A stretch of 13,286 nt of DNA, taken from positions 1 to 13,286 of the forward strand of contig JBPCXI010000085.1 in assembly GCA_051008895.1 (NCBI GenBank), written 5' to 3'. Shown piece by piece: positions 1-7,157 of the stretch (positions are counted from its first letter, which is position 1; every line of letters begins with the position of its first letter). Origin of the DNA: SMWD01 sp051008895. Its GTDB lineage: Bacteria > Pseudomonadota > Gammaproteobacteria > Steroidobacterales > GCA-2729495. Made by a program: the position numbers and the translations under genes. A model generated the notes under the pieces. That model made no database searches and was not told where the DNA came from. It saw only the letters and a program-made list of their open reading frames with translations.

Positions 1-2
1 TC

Positions 3-137
3 GTCCGCCGCGGCGCGCGGCCGTGCATGGGCATGTTCCGACTGCCCGAATTCATGCAGGTCGTATCGCGCTCGGGAATCTTCCAGAACGAACGGAGGTC
101 GCATGACCAGGCTGCCACCCAGGTTTGTGCTGCGTGA
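3..137 (+). CDS. C-terminal fragment, possibly saccharopine-dehydrogenase-like protein (5' end outside window)
   Basis: An open frame enters from the left edge and stops at TGA 135-137, giving the last 44 residues of a protein. About 85% of third positions in the first 33 codons are G or C, as in the confirmed genes here, whereas the alternative frame ending at 106 is poor in G/C at third positions; this is why I chose this frame. The tail contains GARPCMG followed by LPEFM and SGIF, which faintly recalls the C-terminal end of saccharopine-dehydrogenase-like NAD(P)-binding proteins that often sit beside DUF4166 genes. That assignment is weak. It overlaps the start of the DUF4166 gene by 35 bases, consistent with one operon and coupled translation. 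Confidence 0.45.
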   Translation, partial: VRRGARPCMGMFRLPEFMQVVSRSGIFQNERRSHDQAATQVCAA

Positions 138-747
138 CAGTTACGAGTCACTGCTCGGCCCGGATGCCTGGGCGCGCCTGAACCCGGCGATTCGCGCACG
201 TTTCAGCGCCGGCGCCGCACACCGGCCGGTGACCTACGAGGGCGTGATGCAGCGGGTCGAGATGTCGACGGCCGGCCGTTTCCTCGCCCAGTGCTGTCGA
301 TTGATCGGTACGCCGCTCGCGCTACATGCGGGCGTTGACGTGCCGACGACGGTCAAGGTGTACCCGGACGATAGTTTGGGCGGCATGGCCTGGGATCGCA
401 GCTACCGGTATGCCGGCCGACCGACATGCCGGGTGCGCTCGACGAAACGCATCGACGCGGCGGAAGGCTTACTCGAACTGATCGGCTTCGGCTTCGGCAT
501 GCGCCTGGCCGTGAGCGAGGAAGCCGGCGCGCTGCACTTTAGCAGCACGCGCTTCTTTCTTGCTATTGCCGGGCGGCGGATCACGATTCCGCTCCTGCTG
601 ACACCCGGCGTCACGCGCGTGAGCCAGACGGACCTCGGCGACGGCGAGTTTCGATTCGAACTCGACGTCCGCCACCCGCTGCTTGGGCGGACTTATTACC
701 AGGTCGGCACGTTCAGGGCTGTCGAACGCCCCCCCCCCGCAAGCTAG
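103..747 (+). CDS. DUF4166 domain protein
   Basis: A 214-residue protein matching the DUF4166 family along its length: an N-terminal segment with SYESLLGPDAWARLNPAIRARF (residues 13-34), a central stretch, and a C-terminal block with LLTPGVTRVSQ and a terminal HPLLGRTYYQVGTF motif (residues about 191-205), which is the most diagnostic part. The function of the family is not established; it is commonly found as a separate gene or fused domain next to NAD(P)-binding oxidoreductases. No signal peptide or clear membrane segment is visible. The start ATG is preceded by GGAGGT (94-99), a good though closely spaced Shine-Dalgarno. The last codons (R-P-P-P-A-S) are encoded by a run of ten Cs, so the exact C-terminus is sensitive to slippage or sequencing error. 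Confidence 0.8.
   Translation: MTRLPPRFVLRDSYESLLGPDAWARLNPAIRARFSAGAAHRPVTYEGVMQRVEMSTAGRFLAQCCRLIGTPLALHAGVDVPTTVKVYPDDSLGGMAWDRSYRYAGRPTCRVRSTKRIDAAEGLLELIGFGFGMRLAVSEEAGALHFSSTRFFLAIAGRRITIPLLLTPGVTRVSQTDLGDGEFRFELDVRHPLLGRTYYQVGTFRAVERPPPAS
729..738 (+). repeat. C10 homopolymer at the 3' end of the DUF4166 gene
   Basis: Ten consecutive Cs lie seven bases before the TAG at 745-747. As read, they give three prolines and the frame closes at 747. One extra C would extend the frame to a TGA at 801-803 (reference numbering) overlapping the next gene's ATG at 800; one fewer would close it a few codons later at a TAG ending at 760. It may be a slippage site or an assembly error. Confidence 0.9.
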
Positions 748-764
748 CCTGCTTTGCTAGACTT
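741..764 (+). other. small hairpin after the DUF4166 gene
   Basis: AAG-CTAGC, a seven-base loop, then GCTAG, a bulged A and CTT form an imperfect stem that includes the TAG stop. It lies in the 52-base gap before the next gene. There is no U-run after it, so it is not a convincing intrinsic terminator; it could be a processing or attenuating structure, or chance. Confidence 0.3.
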
Positions 765-799
765 GGCGCCGTCGCATTCGCAGCATCGAGGGCACCGGC

Positions 800-1243
800 A
801 TGAGTAACGACAAGAAACGCTCGGTATCGCGGGAGTTCAACGCGCTGAGCGTGCTGTGGCGCTTCCTGTTTGCACTGGTACTCGTATTGCTGACCTTCAA
901 TCCGAGCGGCACGTCAGTATTTCACTGGGTGCGCGATGCGATCGGCACCGACCTTGGTCCGGAGCATTTCTTCGTCGGCTCGCTGCTGGCGATCGGCTGG
1001 ACGATTCTGCTCGTCGCGACCTGGCGCTCGCTGAATACGTTCGGTGTCGTACTCGTCGCCGTTACCATCGGTACGTTCATCTGGCTGCTGGTCGATCTCG
1101 GCGTGCTCGACGCAGACTCCGGCACCGCGATCACCTGGATCTCACTGGTCTGCCTGTCGGTGCTGCTGACTATAGGATTGTCGTGGTCGCACATCTGGCG
1201 GCGGATGACCGGCCAGTTCGACGTCGACGAAACGGACGGCTAG
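800..1243 (+). CDS. four-helix membrane protein, DUF6524-like
   Basis: A 147-residue integral membrane protein with a short charged N-terminus and four predicted helices at about residues 16-34, 57-75, 80-100 and 108-129. The pattern FALVLVLLTFNPSGTSVFHWV in helix 1 and its loop, IGWTILLVATWRSLNTFG in the middle, and SWSHIWRRMTGQFDVD at the end resemble the DUF6524 family as I remember it; no function is known. The C-terminal tail after SWSHIWRR is acidic and probably cytoplasmic. A GAGGG Shine-Dalgarno lies seven bases before the ATG. It follows the DUF4166 gene by 52 bases on the same strand, so co-transcription is likely. Its stop TAG (1241-1243) is interlocked with the stop of the gene on the opposite strand. 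Confidence 0.72.
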   Translation: MSNDKKRSVSREFNALSVLWRFLFALVLVLLTFNPSGTSVFHWVRDAIGTDLGPEHFFVGSLLAIGWTILLVATWRSLNTFGVVLVAVTIGTFIWLLVDLGVLDADSGTAITWISLVCLSVLLTIGLSWSHIWRRMTGQFDVDETDG

Positions 1244-2277
1244 GCGCCGGACCCTGAGGCCTGATTCTGCTGGCCTGACACCAGCTTCGCTACGCCCATC
1301 AGGATCCACACGACCAGGCCCACGGCCAACGTCCCGGCATACATGATGAAAGTCAGGTTCGGGATACCGAGGATCTCACCGGGCGCGCCGATCCAGATAT
1401 AGAACGCGATCATGCCGAGCACGAGCGGCGCCGCAATCGCGAGTTTCGCCTTCGTGCTCAGGCCCAGCCCGTGCATCTGGATGATCAGGAACGTCGAGAT
1501 GCCGCCGAACAGGAAATACGCCCATGGTGCGTGGCCCGGCTGGTTCATGATGAAGTACGCGACCATCGAGCCGTGGACGACGAACAGGAATTCGAGCGAC
1601 ACGGTCCACCAGCGATTCGTATGAAAACGCGTAAAGAACAGCGAACACTGCAGGAGTAGCAGCATCATGTAAGCAAACCCGGCGAGGTGGCCTGACGTCA
1701 TCTCGACCGGGTGGTACCAGAACGTATAGATGATCGCCCACGAAAAATAATAGCCGTGATAGCGGCGTACCGCGTCACCGACACCGTAAAGCGGCTTCGC
1801 GCCGTAGCCGAAAAACAGGCCACGGCGTTTGTTCTCCATCAGCAGAATCAGGAACAGCATCAGCGTGACCGAACCCATCGACGTCGCTTCGTGCACGTCC
1901 TGCGCGAGGCCGTCGTAGGTCAGCTTCGTCTGCGCGATGTGCACGAGCACGAAGAACACGTTGACACTGAGTGCGATTACGTTGTGCCGGTGCAGCCCGA
2001 ACACATACTTCGGGCGCGCCCGCTGAGCCTGTGCGATCAGGTACCAGATCGAAACCTGGTGCAGGCTGTAGGGCACCCAGGCCGCAATACGCGTCCAGGC
2101 GTTAGCGTCACGCAGCTGCCAGTAATACCACCAGTTGCCACGGTCCGGCTCGAAGTCGACGTCCGCGCTGTACGGCGCGAACATGAAAATCACGCCCATC
2201 AGCGCGGCGCAGCCGACCAGACCCCACCAATGGCGGAACGGGATCGGCGATTCGGTGTTTGTATCTCGGGTCGTCAT
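1240..2277 (-). CDS. multi-pass membrane protein with many helix-associated histidines, function unknown
   Basis: A 345-residue protein that I do not recognise. About ten hydrophobic segments can be seen, roughly at residues 16-36, 61-84, 99-119, 132-148, 176-192, 197-217, 223-245, 251-271, 278-298 and 307-332. Twelve histidines lie in or at the ends of helices (73, 96, 98, 113, 129, 174, 189, 197, 219, 235, 249, 269), including WYHPVEMTSGH and LHRH. Tyr and Trp are also abundant. This pattern is typical of membrane proteins that bind heme or metal, but no named family motif is evident. I chose the ATG at 2277 because the frame upstream of it (up to 2334) reads into the region of the divergent gene and carries no hydrophobic or conserved sequence. 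The Shine-Dalgarno is weak (AGAG). It is divergent from the SLC13 gene. Confidence 0.75.
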   Translation of the reverse strand: MTTRDTNTESPIPFRHWWGLVGCAALMGVIFMFAPYSADVDFEPDRGNWWYYWQLRDANAWTRIAAWVPYSLHQVSIWYLIAQAQRARPKYVFGLHRHNVIALSVNVFFVLVHIAQTKLTYDGLAQDVHEATSMGSVTLMLFLILLMENKRRGLFFGYGAKPLYGVGDAVRRYHGYYFSWAIIYTFWYHPVEMTSGHLAGFAYMMLLLLQCSLFFTRFHTNRWWTVSLEFLFVVHGSMVAYFIMNQPGHAPWAYFLFGGISTFLIIQMHGLGLSTKAKLAIAAPLVLGMIAFYIWIGAPGEILGIPNLTFIMYAGTLAVGLVVWILMGVAKLVSGQQNQASGSGA

Positions 2278-2345
2278 AGCTCTGGGTATTGTGTGCAGCC
2301 CATTTAACGGGAAAATGGCGCGTGACACCACCACCGGGAGCCCAC

Positions 2346-4118
2346 GTGGTCACGGATCAGATAATCCTGTTCGCGCTTTTGATCGCGGTATTCGCGCTGC
2401 TGATCTGGGGGCGCTGGCGCTACGACATCGTCGCCTTCGTCGCGCTGCTCGCGGCCGTGCTGACCGGCATCGTCCCGACCGACCGCGCGTTCTCGGGCTT
2501 CGGGCATCCGGCGACGATTATCATCGCGCTCGTGCTCGTCGTCAGCCGCGGCCTGTCGAATTCCGGCGCGATCGAGCTGCTGGCGCGTTATGTCATTGAC
2601 GGTACGCGCAAGCTGGCGGGTCACATCGCGATCATGTCGACGCTCGCGGCATTTCTGTCCGCGGTCATGAATAACGTTGCAGCCCTCGCGCTGCTGATGC
2701 CCGTCGACATCCAGGCTGCGGCGCGCGCGAAGCGGAGTCCGGCTCTGTCGCTGATGCCGCTGTCGTTCGCATCGATCCTCGGCGGCATGATCACGCTGAT
2801 CGGCACGCCGCCAAATATCGTGATCGCCGAGTTTCGCAACGACGCGCTCGGTGCGTCGTACCGGATGTTCGACTTCGCGCCGGTCGGCCTCGCCTGCGCT
2901 GCCGTCGGCATTGCGTACGTCACGCTGATCGGCTGGCGACTGCTGCCGCGGGACCGGGCCGAAGACAGCGCGACGGCGAAGCTGTTTGACCTCGGCGGCT
3001 ATATCGCCGAACTCAAAGTTGCAAAGACATCGAATGTCGTCGGCAAGAAAGTTGCCGAACTCGACGCAATCGCCGAGACCAGCGACATCGAGATCGTCGG
3101 CGTCGTACGCAACGGCCGCCGCATGCCCGGTGGCGCGCGCCGCGTCGAACTGAAGGTCGGCGACATCCTCGTCGTCGAGGCGACGCCGGGAAACATCGAC
3201 TCGGCGCTCGGCAATATGGGGCTCGAGTACCAGGGCAGCGGCCTCGCCGCGCTCAAGGACGAGGACCTGACGCTGACCGAGGTCGTCGTACCCGAGCCGT
3301 CGCGCCTCGCCGGTCGCTCGACGTCGTCACTGCGCCTGCTGTACCGCTATGGTGTCGCGCTCGTCGGCGTTTCGCGGCAAGGCAAACGCTTTCGCGACAA
3401 GGTGCGCCAACTCGAGATCGAAGCGGGCGACGTGCTGTTGCTGCTCGGCTCGAACGAACGGCTCAACGACGTGATCGGCCGCCTCAACCTGCTGCCGCTG
3501 AAGGATCGCGGGCAGCGCGTAATCAAGCGCAACAAGGCATGGCAGGCCGTGGCGATCTTTGCCGCGGCAATTGCCGCCGCAAGCGTCGGACTCGTCTATT
3601 TGCCGGTTGCGCTCGGCTGCGTCGTGGCCGCGTATGTGCTGCTGAACATCGTGCCGGTGCGCACCATGTACGACTCGATCGAATGGCCCGTAATCGTGCT
3701 GCTCGGCTCGATGATCCCGATCGGCGCGGCGCTGCAGACTACCGGTGGCACGGCGTTGATAGCCGACGGAATCGTCAACGTCGCGGCGGGTTATTCACCG
3801 GCTGTCGTGCTGACGCTGCTCATCGTCGTGACGATGACGCTGTCGGACGTGATGAACAACACCGCGACGGCCGTCATCGCAGCACCGGTTGCGGTCGACA
3901 TTGCCACCCGGCTGAACGTGAATCCGGATCCGTTCCTGATGGGCGTCGCAGTCGCCGCGTCCTGCGCGTTCCTGACGCCGATCGGGCACAAGAACAACAC
4001 GCTGATCATGGGGCCGGGCGGCTACCGCTTCGGCGACTACTGGCGCATGGGCCTGCCGCTGGAAATTATCATCGTCGTCGTGTCGGTACCGATGATCATG
4101 TGGGTATGGCCGATGTAG
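2346..4118 (+). CDS. SLC13-family permease with two TrkA-C (RCK_C) domains
   Basis: A 590-residue inner-membrane transporter of the SLC13 / citrate-sulfate permease group. Each half has the hallmark re-entrant loop: AVMNNVAALALLMPV (residues 106-120) with IGTPPN (152-157) in the first half, and SDVMNNTATAVIAAPV (500-515) with TPIGHKNNTLIMGPGGY (544-560) in the second. Between the halves, about residues 215-385, are two soluble TrkA-C-like repeats, each ending in a GDILVVEA or GDVLLLLGS strand (272-279, 361-369), as in long bacterial SLC13 members. Such proteins import anions such as sulfate or dicarboxylates, probably with sodium; the substrate cannot be read from sequence. I chose GTG at 2346 because GGGAG (2336-2340) sits five bases upstream and the first helix starts immediately after; an in-frame ATG at 2289 lacks this. 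Confidence 0.88.
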   Translation: MVTDQIILFALLIAVFALLIWGRWRYDIVAFVALLAAVLTGIVPTDRAFSGFGHPATIIIALVLVVSRGLSNSGAIELLARYVIDGTRKLAGHIAIMSTLAAFLSAVMNNVAALALLMPVDIQAAARAKRSPALSLMPLSFASILGGMITLIGTPPNIVIAEFRNDALGASYRMFDFAPVGLACAAVGIAYVTLIGWRLLPRDRAEDSATAKLFDLGGYIAELKVAKTSNVVGKKVAELDAIAETSDIEIVGVVRNGRRMPGGARRVELKVGDILVVEATPGNIDSALGNMGLEYQGSGLAALKDEDLTLTEVVVPEPSRLAGRSTSSLRLLYRYGVALVGVSRQGKRFRDKVRQLEIEAGDVLLLLGSNERLNDVIGRLNLLPLKDRGQRVIKRNKAWQAVAIFAAAIAAASVGLVYLPVALGCVVAAYVLLNIVPVRTMYDSIEWPVIVLLGSMIPIGAALQTTGGTALIADGIVNVAAGYSPAVVLTLLIVVTMTLSDVMNNTATAVIAAPVAVDIATRLNVNPDPFLMGVAVAASCAFLTPIGHKNNTLIMGPGGYRFGDYWRMGLPLEIIIVVVSVPMIMWVWPM

Positions 4119-4123
4119 GCGTC

Positions 4124-4134
4124 GGGTCAGACCC
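4124..4134. repeat. GGGTCAGACCC palindrome between convergent genes
   Basis: An 11-base palindrome (central A) in the 19-base gap between the SLC13 stop and the lipoprotein stop. The loop of one base cannot form a terminator hairpin. The GTCAGACCCC string resembles a short motif I recall as common between genes in some proteobacteria, sometimes near REP-associated transposases; no transposase is present here. Confidence 0.45.
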
Positions 4135-4137
4135 CGG

Positions 4138-4359
4138 TCAATTATCCAGCGTTTCGTCGAGCTGACGCTTGCGATCCTGGTTCAGCTTCTCGACGTCGGC
4201 AGCCTTGTCCAAGGTGCCCGACAATTCACCGAACGCCGAATTCTCGAGCGCCTCTCGCTTCTCGGCATCGGTCTTCGGCGGACTCTCGTCGCCCGGGCTG
4301 CAAGCTCCTGCGACCAGTGCTATCGCTGCAGTTACCAGAATTGTTCGTAACGAATGCAT
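4138..4359 (-). CDS. small predicted lipoprotein
   Basis: A 73-residue protein with a basic start (MHSLR), a hydrophobic segment ending ALVAGAC at residues 14-20, and then a short acidic, helical, coiled-coil-like remainder rich in Lys, Glu and Asp. Cys20 in this lipobox-like context suggests export and lipidation; Ala at -3 instead of Leu makes the lipobox imperfect. A strong Shine-Dalgarno (GGAG on the minus strand, about 4367-4370) lies seven bases upstream and falls between the stop of the TspO-like gene and this ATG, so the two genes form an operon with a 17-base gap. No family is recognised. A much longer frame runs through this position, but the lipobox and the Shine-Dalgarno decide the start. 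Confidence 0.72.
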   Translation of the reverse strand: MHSLRTILVTAAIALVAGACSPGDESPPKTDAEKREALENSAFGELSGTLDKAADVEKLNQDRKRQLDETLDN

Positions 4360-4376
4360 CTTTTCGATCTCCTTTT

Positions 4377-5141
4377 TCAGGTTGCCGACCTGCCGGACCG
4401 GCTCATAAACTCCGCGAGGATCAGCAAGATCCCGAGCGCGGCCGCAGTTAGCGCGGCGCCGATCACGGCCGGCGCCGTCACCTGCTTGACCGCGATGCCG
4501 GCGCACGCCCACACGACGACGAGCAGGTACGCGACATCGCGGCGCCTGAACAGTAACGTTGCCGCGGTCGCGCCGGCCACCGCTATCTTGAACATCGTCC
4601 AGACGGTTTCGTCGACGAACGCATTCGCGTGGCCGGCCGACCACTGCAACGCACTCAGATTCGCGATCGTCGCGACGGTAATCCAGCCGGTGTAGATGCT
4701 GAACGGCACATGCACGAACCAGACCTCGGCGACTGGAACACTGCCCCGACCGATGTCGAGCCGACGATAAATCATAATGAGCGTGACCAGGATCGCGAGC
4801 ATCAGTGTCACAGACAGTCCGAGCTGGTCGTAGTGCCATGCGACGAGCCACAGCGCATTCGCAATGCAGTTGGCGACGAACGGTTGCGAAATCGACGCGA
4901 GCCTCGGGTTGTCGCGCTGCGCCGGCAGCGCCTGATAGATCACGTAGGCGATCAGGCCGACGTAAATCAGCCCCCAGATCGCGAACACGTAGCCGGCCGG
5001 CACGAACAGCGCAGGATACTTGGCTGACACCTGCCCGGTTGTCTGGCCGCCGAGCGGCAGCGAGTTCGCGAGCCCGTTGAAGACGAGCAAGACTGTCAGC
5101 GCGACGATATTGCCGCCCCAGTCCGTGATCTTTCGGTGCAT
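4377..5141 (-). CDS. TspO/MBR-like tryptophan-rich membrane protein
   Basis: A 254-residue membrane protein related to the longer members annotated as tryptophan-rich sensory protein (TspO/MBR-like). The N-terminal region has ANSLPLGGQTTGQVS (residues 25-39) and VPAGYVFAIWGLIYVGL (47-63), the most diagnostic block, then IANALWLVAWHY (93-104) and VWFVHVPFSIYTGW (140-153), with seven to eight helices in total. Core TspO proteins bind porphyrins or steroids; whether this longer branch does is unknown. I chose ATG 5141 because the conserved region begins just after it; an ATG at 5174 would add eleven residues reading into the divergent gene's promoter. No clear Shine-Dalgarno is present. It is transcribed away from the cytochrome gene (49-base shared gap) and followed by the small lipoprotein. 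Confidence 0.78.
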   Translation of the reverse strand: MHRKITDWGGNIVALTVLLVFNGLANSLPLGGQTTGQVSAKYPALFVPAGYVFAIWGLIYVGLIAYVIYQALPAQRDNPRLASISQPFVANCIANALWLVAWHYDQLGLSVTLMLAILVTLIMIYRRLDIGRGSVPVAEVWFVHVPFSIYTGWITVATIANLSALQWSAGHANAFVDETVWTMFKIAVAGATAATLLFRRRDVAYLLVVVWACAGIAVKQVTAPAVIGAALTAAALGILLILAEFMSRSGRSAT

Positions 5142-5178
5142 ACATCGATAGTGGCAGATGCCAATCATCGGCACCAGC

Positions 5179-5184
5179 TACAAT
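5179..5184 (+). promoter_or_regulatory. candidate -10 element of the cytochrome gene
   Basis: TACAAT matches five of six bases of the sigma-70 -10 consensus and starts 12 bases before the ATG at 5191. Transcription would begin at or next to that A, which fits the lack of a Shine-Dalgarno and suggests a leaderless message. No convincing -35 is seen. Confidence 0.45.
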
Positions 5185-5190
5185 GTGCGC

Positions 5191-6177
5191 ATGCTCCAAT
5201 CGCTCGCGAAAATCGTTGCGGCACTCGCCGTGATCACGGCGGTCGCCGTCGGCGGCGCGTGGGCCTGGTACTTCGTTATCCTGCCGCCGGACCTGCCCGT
5301 GCCTGACATCGCGATCGAACGTACTCCGGAGCGCGTCGCACGCGGCGAGTACCTCGCAACCGCCGTATTCGGCTGCATGTACTGTCACTCGGAACGCGAC
5401 TGGTCGCTGTTCGGCGCGCCGCCGAAGCCGGGCACGCTCGGCAAGGGCGGTGAGCGCTTTGACCAGAGCGTCGGCGTGTCGGGCGTGCTGATTGCACCAA
5501 ACATCACGCCACACAACCTCGGCGACTGGTCTGACGGCGAAGTCTATCGTGCGATCATCAGCGGCCTGCACAAGGACGGCTATGCATTCTTCCCGATCAT
5601 GCCGTTCGACGTGTACCTGCACCTCGAAACGGAAGACGTGTATTCGATCATCGCGTATTTGCGGACACTCGAGCCGATCGAATCGGAATTCAGCGGGCGC
5701 CGGATGACACGGCTGATGACGTTCATTGCGCACTCACGAGTGCTGCCGGCCGACCCGTGGGAGATCGACAAGGCCGATCCGGTCCAGCGCGGCGAGTACC
5801 TCGCACGCATCGCCGGTTGCCGCTTCTGCCACACGCCCGCGAACGAGCGCATGCAGCCGTACGAGGACCAGCGCTTCGCCGGCGGGCTGCGCATGCTCGC
5901 GCCCGGCGACGACGGGCCCCGCGGGGTCTACTCCGCCAACGTTACACCCGATATCGAAACCGGCATCGGCAACTGGACCGTCGAGCAGTTCATCGCGCGT
6001 TTCAAGGCCTACCAAGGCGCGCGCATACCGGTCACGGAAACCGGTTTTCAGACCCAGCATGCGTGGACCGAGTACGCGAAGATTACCGAGTCGGACCTCG
6101 CCGACATTTACGCGTACCTGATGTCACACCCGCCGGTGCGCAATGCGGTGGATCCGGCCGGCGGGCCCGAACGATAG
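5191..6177 (+). CDS. membrane-anchored diheme cytochrome c
   Basis: A 328-residue protein with one N-terminal helix (about residues 8-31, an anchor or uncleaved signal) and two cytochrome c domains. Heme sites are CMYCH (62-66) and CRFCH (210-214), each preceded by the matching phrase RGEYLA. In domain 1, FFPIMPF supplies a probable Met137 axial ligand before IIAYLRTL. In domain 2, the equivalent position reads QTQHAWTEYAKITESDL, placing His290 where MPW is usual. The layout resembles diheme subunits of membrane dehydrogenases (electron transfer from a periplasmic oxidoreductase to quinone or terminal oxidase), but no catalytic partner is adjacent. The ATG at 5191 is chosen over 5158 because the promoter-like TACAAT and the signal/anchor place it there. 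It is divergent from the TspO-like gene. Confidence 0.88.
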   Translation: MLQSLAKIVAALAVITAVAVGGAWAWYFVILPPDLPVPDIAIERTPERVARGEYLATAVFGCMYCHSERDWSLFGAPPKPGTLGKGGERFDQSVGVSGVLIAPNITPHNLGDWSDGEVYRAIISGLHKDGYAFFPIMPFDVYLHLETEDVYSIIAYLRTLEPIESEFSGRRMTRLMTFIAHSRVLPADPWEIDKADPVQRGEYLARIAGCRFCHTPANERMQPYEDQRFAGGLRMLAPGDDGPRGVYSANVTPDIETGIGNWTVEQFIARFKAYQGARIPVTETGFQTQHAWTEYAKITESDLADIYAYLMSHPPVRNAVDPAGGPER

Positions 6178-6290
6178 GCCCGGCGGGCGGCCGTGCCGTA
6201 GTGCGACCGCTGTCGGGGGCATTCCGTAGGGACAGGATCTGGCCCGCGACGGGAATTGGGATTGGAATCGATTTCCTTTAGCCTTGGGGG

Positions 6291-7157
6291 ATGAATATTC
6301 CCGGCCCTTTCGAGATCACGCGCGTGCAGGAGTTCGAGTGGCGGCATCGCGAACTGAATTTCCTGCTACTCGACGACGCGACACCGGCAGAGTTCGAGCG
6401 CACACGAACCGCGCGCGATTCGCGCTTCGTTAACGTCGATGCGGGCACGCTGATCATGTCGTTCCACAGCTTCGTCGTGCGGACGGAGCGCGGCACGCTG
6501 CTCGTCGACACCTGCGTCGGCAACGACAAGGACCGGCCGATGCTGCCGGAGTGGCACCGCCAAAAGTTTCCGTATCTCGATCGATTGCGCGCCGTCGGGC
6601 TCGGGCCGGATGACATCGACTTCGTCTGTTGCACGCACCTGCATGGCGACCACATCGGCTGGAACACGCGACTCGACAACGACCGCTGGGTACCGACTTT
6701 CCGCAACGCGCGCTACCTGATGGCGGACGCTGAAATGCGCTACTGGGAACAACTACACAAAGACGAGCCGGACAATATGTACTGGCGCGGTTGGCAGGAC
6801 AGCGTGCTGCCGGTGATCGAGGATGGCCTCGTCGACCGCGTCGCGAGCGACCACGAGATCCTGCCCGGCATCCGGCTGCGACCGGCACCGGGTCACACAC
6901 CGGGCAATGTTGTGATCGAGCTCGAACAGGGTGACCGGAGCGCCGTCATGAGCGGCGACGTCGTCCATCACCCGGTGCAGATCGAGCGACCCGAATGGTC
7001 GAGCAATTTCGACGGCGACCCGGATCACGCCCGCGTCACGCGCCGAGAATTACTCGAACGCGTCGCGGATACCGACACGCGGCTGCTAGGCGCGCACTTC
7101 GCCGGGCCAAGTGCAGTGCACGTCGTCAGCGACGGCGGGGACTTTAAGTATCTCTAA
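6291..7157 (+). CDS. MBL-fold metallo-hydrolase
   Basis: A 288-residue metallo-beta-lactamase-fold enzyme with a complete set of metal ligands: THLHGDH (His116, His118, Asp120, His121), GHTPG (His202), SGD (Asp223) and GAHF (His269). This set binds two metal ions (usually zinc) and supports hydrolysis of an ester, lactone, phosphodiester or similar bond. The DTCVGND segment (73-79) and the wide spacing resemble the lactonase-like / AHL-hydrolase-type branch of MBL proteins, but the substrate is not determined. There is no signal peptide, so it is cytoplasmic. No Shine-Dalgarno at a usable distance is present (GGGGG abuts the ATG); TAGCCT at 6279-6284 could act as -10 of a leaderless message. 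It converges on the fabH-like gene with overlapping stop codons. Confidence 0.88.
   Translation: MNIPGPFEITRVQEFEWRHRELNFLLLDDATPAEFERTRTARDSRFVNVDAGTLIMSFHSFVVRTERGTLLVDTCVGNDKDRPMLPEWHRQKFPYLDRLRAVGLGPDDIDFVCCTHLHGDHIGWNTRLDNDRWVPTFRNARYLMADAEMRYWEQLHKDEPDNMYWRGWQDSVLPVIEDGLVDRVASDHEILPGIRLRPAPGHTPGNVVIELEQGDRSAVMSGDVVHHPVQIERPEWSSNFDGDPDHARVTRRELLERVADTDTRLLGAHFAGPSAVHVVSDGGDFKYL

Noticed and set aside
2..106. Alternative upstream frame ending with an ATGA overlap on the DUF4166 start
   Set aside because: Attractive overlap, but its third positions are poor in G/C while the frame ending at 137 has about 85% G/C there.
4124..4134. GGGTCAGACCC as a bidirectional terminator between convergent genes
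   Set aside because: The stem has five pairs with a one-base loop and no U-run, so it cannot fold as a terminator.
4360..5733. Long minus-strand frame continuing upstream of the small lipoprotein (531 residues in total)
   Set aside because: It runs antisense to the cytochrome and out of frame through the TspO-like gene; its sequence is Arg/Asp-rich low-complexity typical of a shadow frame. Only the last 73 codons, with lipobox and ribosome site, are real.
6178..6290. Gap between the cytochrome and MBL genes searched for terminator or regulatory RNA
   Set aside because: Only a six-pair CGGGCC/GGCCCG stem overlapping the cytochrome stop and a partial ATCGAT-centred palindrome were found; neither is convincing.
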